A stretch of DNA of 8,985 nt from Chloroflexota bacterium. Its GTDB lineage: Bacteria > Chloroflexota > Dehalococcoidia > Lucifugimonadales > Lucifugimonadaceae. The DNA lies in assembly GCA_016210435.1 (NCBI GenBank), contig JACQUF010000322.1:1-8985 (forward strand), in the 5' to 3' direction. A program made the position numbers and the translations under genes. This document shows positions 4,678 to 8,985 of this stretch, one piece after another. Numbering within the stretch: the first letter of the stretch is position 1; every line of letters starts with the position of its first letter. The notes below the pieces were generated by a model. That model was not told the origin of the DNA. It searched no databases and worked only from the letters and a program-made list of their open reading frames with translations.

Positions 4678-6780
4678 ATGGGACGTAAGCGTTCGAGTTT
4701 CGCCTTTCTGGCGCTAGGAACCCTGGCAGTTGTCGCCCTGGTCGCCATGGCCTGCACCAGAGAAGTCGAGGTCGAGAAAGTCGTCAAGGAGACCGTAGTC
4801 GTCGAGAAACCGGTCGAGAAGACGATCGAGAAGACGGTCGTCGTCGAGAAGGAAAAGACGGTCGTCGTCGAGAAGCCGGTTGAGAAGATCGTCGAGAAGG
4901 AGAAGACGGTCGAGAAGACCGTGGTGGTCGTACAGACCGCAACTCCCCTTCCTGCGACCCCGACGCCGACTCCTAAGCCGAAGGCCGCAGTCAACTGGAA
5001 GATCGGCATGCCGGCCGACGTCACATCAACGAACTTCTGGAATATCCTTGGTCCAGCTTCGACTGCATACAACTTCTACGCCTTTCTCAACATGTATCCG
5101 GCGCCAATGGTGCTTTCCGATCAGCGCTTTGACTACGTGCCGCTGGTGGCAGCCGACTTCCCTTCCGATCTGAAGCAGGAGGGCGACTTCTGGACCACGA
5201 CCGTGAAGTTTCAGAAAGGGATCAAGTGGAGCGACGGCACGGAGGTCACGGCTCACGACTTCGTATTTACGATCCAGACAGCGCTCGAGTTCCAGCTGAC
5301 CGGTAACTGGACGAGCAACGTGGATCCGGAGATCGTTTCCAAAGCTGAGGCGACAGACGACTACACCGTGAAGATCACGTTCAAGAAGAAGCCCGGCCTC
5401 GCGCAATGGCAGTTTGGGCTCGCCCAGCAACTATTCGCCCAGAAGAAGTACTGGGAACCGAAGGTCGCCGCAGCTCGCGCTACCGCAGGCACGATCGAAG
5501 ACAAGCGCAAGGCGCTCTACACCGCAGACAACGCGGGCGAGCCAACCGCGGGCGAGATGGTCTTCAAGAAGTGGGAGAAGGGCGCATTCGTGCAGCTGGA
5601 GAAGAACAAGAACTACTTCTGGTCCGGCTCCAAGGTTAAGGAGTACGCCAAGGGCGGCTACGAGGAGACGACCAAGGCCGGGACCTTCAAGACCGGTGAT
5701 ACCACGGGTGACGTCAAGCTTCAGGTTGAGCGCGGACCCTTCGCCGATTCAGTGACGTACAACGTCTACGGCAGCCAGGACGCCGCAGTACTCGCCGTCC
5801 GAGGCGCCGACATCGAGTACTTCCTCAGCCCGCTAGGGCTCTCCGCCGGATTGAGGTCGCAGGTCACCGGCAAGCCAGGGATTGCGACGTTCCAGAATCC
5901 GTCGAACGGGTTCCGGTACCTGGGCTTCAACACACGCCGGGCGCCGATGGACGACAAGGCCTTCCGCCAGGCTGTGGCCATCCTGATCGACAAGGTGTTC
6001 CTGACCAGGGACATACTCCAGAACACGGCTGAGCCGATCGACACGGTCGTCCCGGTCGGGAACGGCTTCTGGCACAACCCGGGCGTCAAGAAGTTTGGGA
6101 CAACGGCCGACGGAAAGAACATGACCCGTGAGCAGCGGATCACCGAGGTCGTTGCGCTCCTGAAGGCGAACGGCTACACCTGGGACAAGGAACCCAAGTG
6201 GAACGCCGCCGACCGCAGAGTCGAAGCCGGATCAGGCCTCAAGAAGGCCGGGGTCGCGGTCAAGGAAATGGAACTCCTGTCACCAAGCGCAGGGTATGAC
6301 CCGCTGCGGGCCACGTCGGCCATCTGGATCGAACAGTGGCTCAAAGAAGCCGGGATCCCGATCAAGGCCAACCTGACCGGCTTCAACCCGATCGTGGACC
6401 TGGTGTTCACGCAGCAGAACTTCGACATGTGGATCCTGGGATGGGGTCTCACGATCTACCCGGACTACGTCGCGGACTTCTTCCACAGCAAGCAGGCCAT
6501 AAAGGAGGGCCAGAACGCGGGCGGTTACAACAACCCCGCGTTTGATAAGGCGGCCGACGAATTCCTGGCAGAAACCGACCTCAACAAGGCTAAGGAGAAG
6601 GCCCTGAAGCTCCAGGAAACGATTGCTGATGAGCTTCCGTACGTGACGCTCTTCGCGGTACCGATCCTGGAGGTCTACAGGCCGGACAAGGTGAAGTTCG
6701 CCTACACCGACGTCCTGGACGGCGTGCAGAACTACTTCCAGGGCATAAACGGGCCACTGGCAACCACTAAGTTCGAATAG
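4678..6780 (+). CDS. ABC transporter solute-binding lipoprotein, family 5 (peptide/nickel type)
   Basis: This 700-residue protein should capture an oligopeptide or related solute outside the membrane and deliver it to the permeases encoded downstream. A lipoprotein signal peptide covers residues 1-25: a basic start GRKRS, a hydrophobic core, then AMAC with the lipidated Cys26. Residues 30-86 are a Val-Glu-Lys repeat, followed by a Thr-Pro linker at 87-101, probably a stalk holding the domain off the membrane. The family 5 binding domain starts near 105. KWSDGT at 183-188, the NGFRYLGFN element at 410-418 and GGYNNPAFD near 615-623 are typical DppA/OppA features. The length is large for DppA but usual for Chloroflexota members. 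The substrate cannot be read from sequence; peptides are most likely, and nickel, sugars or other solutes remain possible. A strong terminator follows directly, so this gene may be expressed above the permeases. Confidence 0.92.
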   Translation: MGRKRSSFAFLALGTLAVVALVAMACTREVEVEKVVKETVVVEKPVEKTIEKTVVVEKEKTVVVEKPVEKIVEKEKTVEKTVVVVQTATPLPATPTPTPKPKAAVNWKIGMPADVTSTNFWNILGPASTAYNFYAFLNMYPAPMVLSDQRFDYVPLVAADFPSDLKQEGDFWTTTVKFQKGIKWSDGTEVTAHDFVFTIQTALEFQLTGNWTSNVDPEIVSKAEATDDYTVKITFKKKPGLAQWQFGLAQQLFAQKKYWEPKVAAARATAGTIEDKRKALYTADNAGEPTAGEMVFKKWEKGAFVQLEKNKNYFWSGSKVKEYAKGGYEETTKAGTFKTGDTTGDVKLQVERGPFADSVTYNVYGSQDAAVLAVRGADIEYFLSPLGLSAGLRSQVTGKPGIATFQNPSNGFRYLGFNTRRAPMDDKAFRQAVAILIDKVFLTRDILQNTAEPIDTVVPVGNGFWHNPGVKKFGTTADGKNMTREQRITEVVALLKANGYTWDKEPKWNAADRRVEAGSGLKKAGVAVKEMELLSPSAGYDPLRATSAIWIEQWLKEAGIPIKANLTGFNPIVDLVFTQQNFDMWILGWGLTIYPDYVADFFHSKQAIKEGQNAGGYNNPAFDKAADEFLAETDLNKAKEKALKLQETIADELPYVTLFAVPILEVYRPDKVKFAYTDVLDGVQNYFQGINGPLATTKFE
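4765..4935 (+). repeat. Degenerate tandem repeat encoding the Val-Glu-Lys stalk
   Basis: Units built on GTCGAGAAG with variants (ACGGTCGTCGTCGAGAAG and similar) recur through this stretch and encode runs such as VVVEKPVEKT and VVVEKEKT. The DNA is strongly purine-biased on the plus strand in GAGAAG blocks. Such a tract could gain or lose units by slippage in multiples of three, changing stalk length without breaking the frame. Confidence 0.7.
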
Positions 6781-6800
6781 CCCGGGCCTGAGGTAGAAAT

Positions 6801-6840
6801 AGAGGGGCGCCCCGATGACAAAAGGGCGCCCCTCTTTGTA
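6801..6840 (+). terminator. Strong intrinsic terminator between binding protein and permease genes
   Basis: AGAGGGGCGCCC (6801-6812) pairs perfectly with GGGCGCCCCTCT (6824-6835) around an 11-base loop. It is followed by a short T-rich stretch (TTTGTATA, counting the last stem T). It lies 20 bp after the stop of the binding-protein gene and 36 bp before the first permease. If partial, it would lower permease expression relative to the binding protein; if complete, the permeases need their own promoter, and I see no clear one. Confidence 0.85.
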
Positions 6841-6875
6841 TACATGAGGGCTGCAGATATCATCCTTCAAAGAAC

Positions 6876-8024
6876 ATGACTCGTTACCTCTTCAACCGCC
6901 TGCTCCAGAGCGTGGTGGTTCTCTTCGTCTTCATCTCGCTTGTTTTCTTCCTCGTCCAGGCACAGCCCGGCGATTACGCCAACGTCTACACCCTCGACCC
7001 CCGTCTGACACCAGAGCAGAAGGCCGAGCTCCGAAAGAGCTTCGGACTGGAACAGCCGCTCTACACCCAGTACGCACTGTACGTACGGAACTTCCTGGAG
7101 GGCGACCTCGGGACGTCCTTCAAGCACCGGGAGCCGGTCATCGACGTCTTGCTTCAGCGCCTACCTCGAACGGTGATGCTCTTTGCGACCGCCGCGGTCA
7201 TCTCGTTCTACCTGGGATTTGCCCTGGGCAAGATCATCGCCTGGCGCCGGGGCCGCTTTGTTGAATATGCATCGACGATCAGCGGCGTCTTCCTGTTCAC
7301 GGTGTTCACACCGTGGCTCGCGCTGATGGCGCTCTGGCTGTTTGGTCTGCAACTCGACTGGCTGCCCCTGGGCCAGTTCGTCAATCCACAGCTGTGGCAG
7401 AACGCTCCTTTTGACACCAATTACGTCTTCGTTCGCCTGCTGCTCACCCTTTTCATCGGCGTCGGAGTGCTATTGACTGCGCTGTATTTCCTGGGCAGGC
7501 GCGGCATGCGTGGCCGGGAGTTCTGGTTTCTCGGGCTGAGCGTCGCCGTAGCGGCAGGCGCGTGGATCTGGTGGGCGGCATCCGGTCTGGGCGGCTATGG
7601 CTTCGACATCCTCAAGCACATGGTCCTGCCGGTCATGGTGCTCACGGCGATCAGCTTTGCGGGAACAATGCTGCTCACACGAAACAGCATGCTGGAGGTC
7701 CTTCGAGAGGACTTCGTGCTGGCAGCTCGCGCCAAGGGCCTCCCGGACAAGGTGGTGCGAGACCGGCACGTTGCCAGGAACGCGATACTTCCGGTCGTAA
7801 CGTCGCTGATCTTCAGCCTGGCAACGGCGGTCGACGGCGGTGTGATCACGGAGTCGATCTTTTCCTGGCCAGGTCTCGGGCTGACCCTCCTTTCTTCCGC
7901 CATCGAGGCTGACTTGCCGCTGGCGGTCGGCGCCTTCGTATTCACGGGGATCTTCTCGCTGGTCGCGCACGTGATCGCAGACGTGCTTTACGTCTTCCTC
8001 GATCCCAGGATCCGATACGCATGA
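6876..8024 (+). CDS. ABC transporter permease, DppB/OppB type, with an extra membrane-segment pair
   Basis: This is one of the two channel subunits of the importer, 382 residues. The N-terminus MTRYLFNRLLQSVVVLFVFISLVFFL is the usual DppB first membrane helix (8-28), followed by a periplasmic segment with PGD, GLEQPLYTQY and GDLGTSF. Further helices lie at about 99-121, 134-157, 247-267, 306-325 and 350-375. The cytoplasmic ATPase-contact loop (EAA-type) is at about 279-309, with LAARAKGLP followed by HVARNAILPVV. DGGVITESIFSWPGLG (320-335) is also characteristic. Typical members have about 305-340 residues; here an insert at about 183-238 adds two likely helices (187-206 and 217-236) joined by a basic loop, GRRGMRGR. 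The start has only a weak ribosome site. The stop overlaps the next start as ATGA, which ties the two permeases together. Confidence 0.94.
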   Translation: MTRYLFNRLLQSVVVLFVFISLVFFLVQAQPGDYANVYTLDPRLTPEQKAELRKSFGLEQPLYTQYALYVRNFLEGDLGTSFKHREPVIDVLLQRLPRTVMLFATAAVISFYLGFALGKIIAWRRGRFVEYASTISGVFLFTVFTPWLALMALWLFGLQLDWLPLGQFVNPQLWQNAPFDTNYVFVRLLLTLFIGVGVLLTALYFLGRRGMRGREFWFLGLSVAVAAGAWIWWAASGLGGYGFDILKHMVLPVMVLTAISFAGTMLLTRNSMLEVLREDFVLAARAKGLPDKVVRDRHVARNAILPVVTSLIFSLATAVDGGVITESIFSWPGLGLTLLSSAIEADLPLAVGAFVFTGIFSLVAHVIADVLYVFLDPRIRYA

Positions 8025-8971
8025 CCCTCGATGCGGCAGCGGTAGCGGTCCCGGAGCGCTTGTGGCGTCTGCGATTACAGGTAACGTCCCGCCGTCTACG
8101 CGAAAGTTGGAAGCTCTTCGCCCAGTCCCGGATCGGGCTGGTCGGGATTTTCATCATCGGGTTCTACGGCCTGATGGCGATCGCCCATCCAATCCTGATG
8201 AGCACCGTCTGGGACGAGCGTACCTACGGACCGGTGATCGGCTTCGACGGGCTCATCGTGGGACACCCGTCGCCGCCGTCACCGAAGCACCTCCTGGGCA
8301 CGGACCCGCTGGGCAGAGATGTGCTCAGCACGCTCATGTTCAGCACGCAGTCAGAATTCCTGCTCGGGATCATGGCTGCCGTGGTCACCGTAATCATCGC
8401 AACCGCAGTCGGCTCGGTGAGCGCTTATTTCGGCGGCTGGATCGACGCGTTGCTGATGCGCCTTGCCGACCTGGTCATCATGATGCCGGGCCTCTCGCTA
8501 TTGATCGTCCTCGGCGCTCTCTTTGACCTGAACTTCCTGTCGCTCGCGATCGCAGTGGGCCTGATATCAGGCCTCGGCGGGACATCCGTGATCGTGAAGT
8601 CTCAAGCCCTCACCGTGAAGGTGAAACCCTACATCGAGGCGGCGCGCGGCGCGGGCGGCAGCCATTTCCACGTAATAACGACGCACCTGGTCCCCAACCT
8701 GGTCCCGCTGGCATTCCTCTACATGATGTTCACGGTTACCACCGCCATCTTCTCCGAGGCGGTGCTCTCCTTTTTCGGCATCCTGAACATCCGGATGAGC
8801 TGGGGGATCATGATCTTCACCGCCCAGTCGTCGGGCTACCTGGGGTTCGGCCTTGATTACTGGTGGTTACTGATTCCCGCCGGCGTGTCGATCACGTTGC
8901 TTTGCGGCTCGTTCTATCTCGTGGGGCGTGGTCTCGATCCCGTGGTAAATCCGTGGCTGCGCAGTCGATGA
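8021..8971 (+). CDS. ABC transporter permease, DppC/OppC type
   Basis: This is the second channel subunit, 316 residues, within the usual DppC size range. A cytoplasmic basic N-terminus (about 1-38, including RRLRESWKLFAQSRIGL) leads into the first helix at 39-58. The family motif HLLGTDPLGRDVLS is at 90-103. Helices follow at about 113-135, 150-168, 172-192, 224-244 and 283-302. The ATPase-contact loop at about 204-229 reads YIEAARGAGGSHFHVITTHLVPN. SEAVLSFFGI (245-254) and the ending RGLDPVVNPWLR (303-314) are also diagnostic. ATG at 8021 overlaps the DppB stop by four bases, with AGGA about ten bases upstream. The stop overlaps the next gene by four bases in the same way. It would pair with the DppB-type protein to form the pore. 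The assignment is firm; the substrate is unknown. Confidence 0.95.
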   Translation: MTLDAAAVAVPERLWRLRLQVTSRRLRESWKLFAQSRIGLVGIFIIGFYGLMAIAHPILMSTVWDERTYGPVIGFDGLIVGHPSPPSPKHLLGTDPLGRDVLSTLMFSTQSEFLLGIMAAVVTVIIATAVGSVSAYFGGWIDALLMRLADLVIMMPGLSLLIVLGALFDLNFLSLAIAVGLISGLGGTSVIVKSQALTVKVKPYIEAARGAGGSHFHVITTHLVPNLVPLAFLYMMFTVTTAIFSEAVLSFFGILNIRMSWGIMIFTAQSSGYLGFGLDYWWLLIPAGVSITLLCGSFYLVGRGLDPVVNPWLRSR

Positions 8972-8985
8972 CATCGGTTCTGAAG
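8968..8985 (+). CDS. Start of next operon gene, probably a DppD-type ABC ATPase (partial)
   Basis: ATG at 8968 overlaps the DppC stop as ATGA and opens a frame MTSVLK up to the window edge. In dipeptide-type operons the gene after dppC is usually the first ATPase, whose N-terminus often has the form M-x-x-x-LxIxNL, which these six residues fit. The call rests on gene order and the overlap; six codons alone cannot prove it. Confidence 0.5.

Noticed and set aside
4452..5072. Leftward open frame with a Thr/Ser/Phe-rich repetitive protein opposite the binding-protein gene
   Set aside because: It is the antisense reading of the VEK repeat tract; the repetition comes from the plus-strand codons, and the plus-strand frame has a signal peptide, ribosome site and family domain.
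6280..6870. Leftward open frame over the end of the binding-protein gene and the terminator
   Set aside because: It crosses the terminator hairpin and lies antisense to conserved family 5 binding-protein residues; it has no recognisable domain.
1..8985. CRISPR arrays, tRNA or rRNA genes, transposases, phage or defence genes
   Set aside because: I looked on both strands and saw no regular spaced repeats, cloverleaf-like sequences, rRNA signatures or proteins of these families. Nearly all the DNA is explained by housekeeping and transporter genes.

Overview
The window reads as ordinary, GC-rich bacterial chromosome, most likely from a Chloroflexota (Dehalococcoidia/SAR202-like) lineage. The main clue is the lipoprotein at 4678-6780. 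Behind its lipidated Cys it carries a long Val-Glu-Lys repeat and a Thr-Pro linker, a style common in Chloroflexota solute-binding lipoproteins. The form of the TatC C-terminal motif and a TGTCATCC...GGATGACA palindromic repeat fit the same group. The taxonomic call is an inference from memory of these families, not from a search.

Layout. (1) At the left edge, the last 30 codons of a TatA-type gene run rightward and end at 95. (2) Converging on it is a leftward block read in the order rlmD/rumA-like RNA methyltransferase (3239-1989), maf nucleotide pyrophosphatase (1932-1303), a TatA/TatB-family protein (1306-983, GTG start overlapping the maf stop) and tatC (977-204, TTG start). (3) A 193-bp divergent intergenic region holds an imperfect palindromic repeat of about 96 bp. 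(4) lipA (lipoyl synthase, TTG start) runs rightward and has an unusual 45-residue tail. (5) A 255-bp intergenic region rich in dyads precedes a peptide/nickel-type ABC importer operon: a solute-binding lipoprotein, a strong intrinsic terminator, a DppB-type permease with an extra pair of membrane segments, a DppC-type permease, and the first six codons of the next gene. ATGA overlaps join the last three.

How the genes work together. The leftward block combines RNA modification, nucleotide-pool or septum control, and the twin-arginine translocase, with the second tat gene at the left edge on the opposite strand. The rightward operon would import an oligopeptide or similar solute: the lipoprotein captures it outside the membrane, two permeases form the channel, and ATPases (the first just beginning at the right edge) drive transport. 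The terminator between binding protein and permeases suggests that the binding protein is made in excess.

I found no CRISPR array, rRNA, tRNA, transposase, phage gene or defence system, and no clear sign of an undescribed system. The most interesting items are the palindromic repeat, the enlarged DppB, the lipA tail, the Maf Cys/His tail and the set of non-ATG, overlapping starts.
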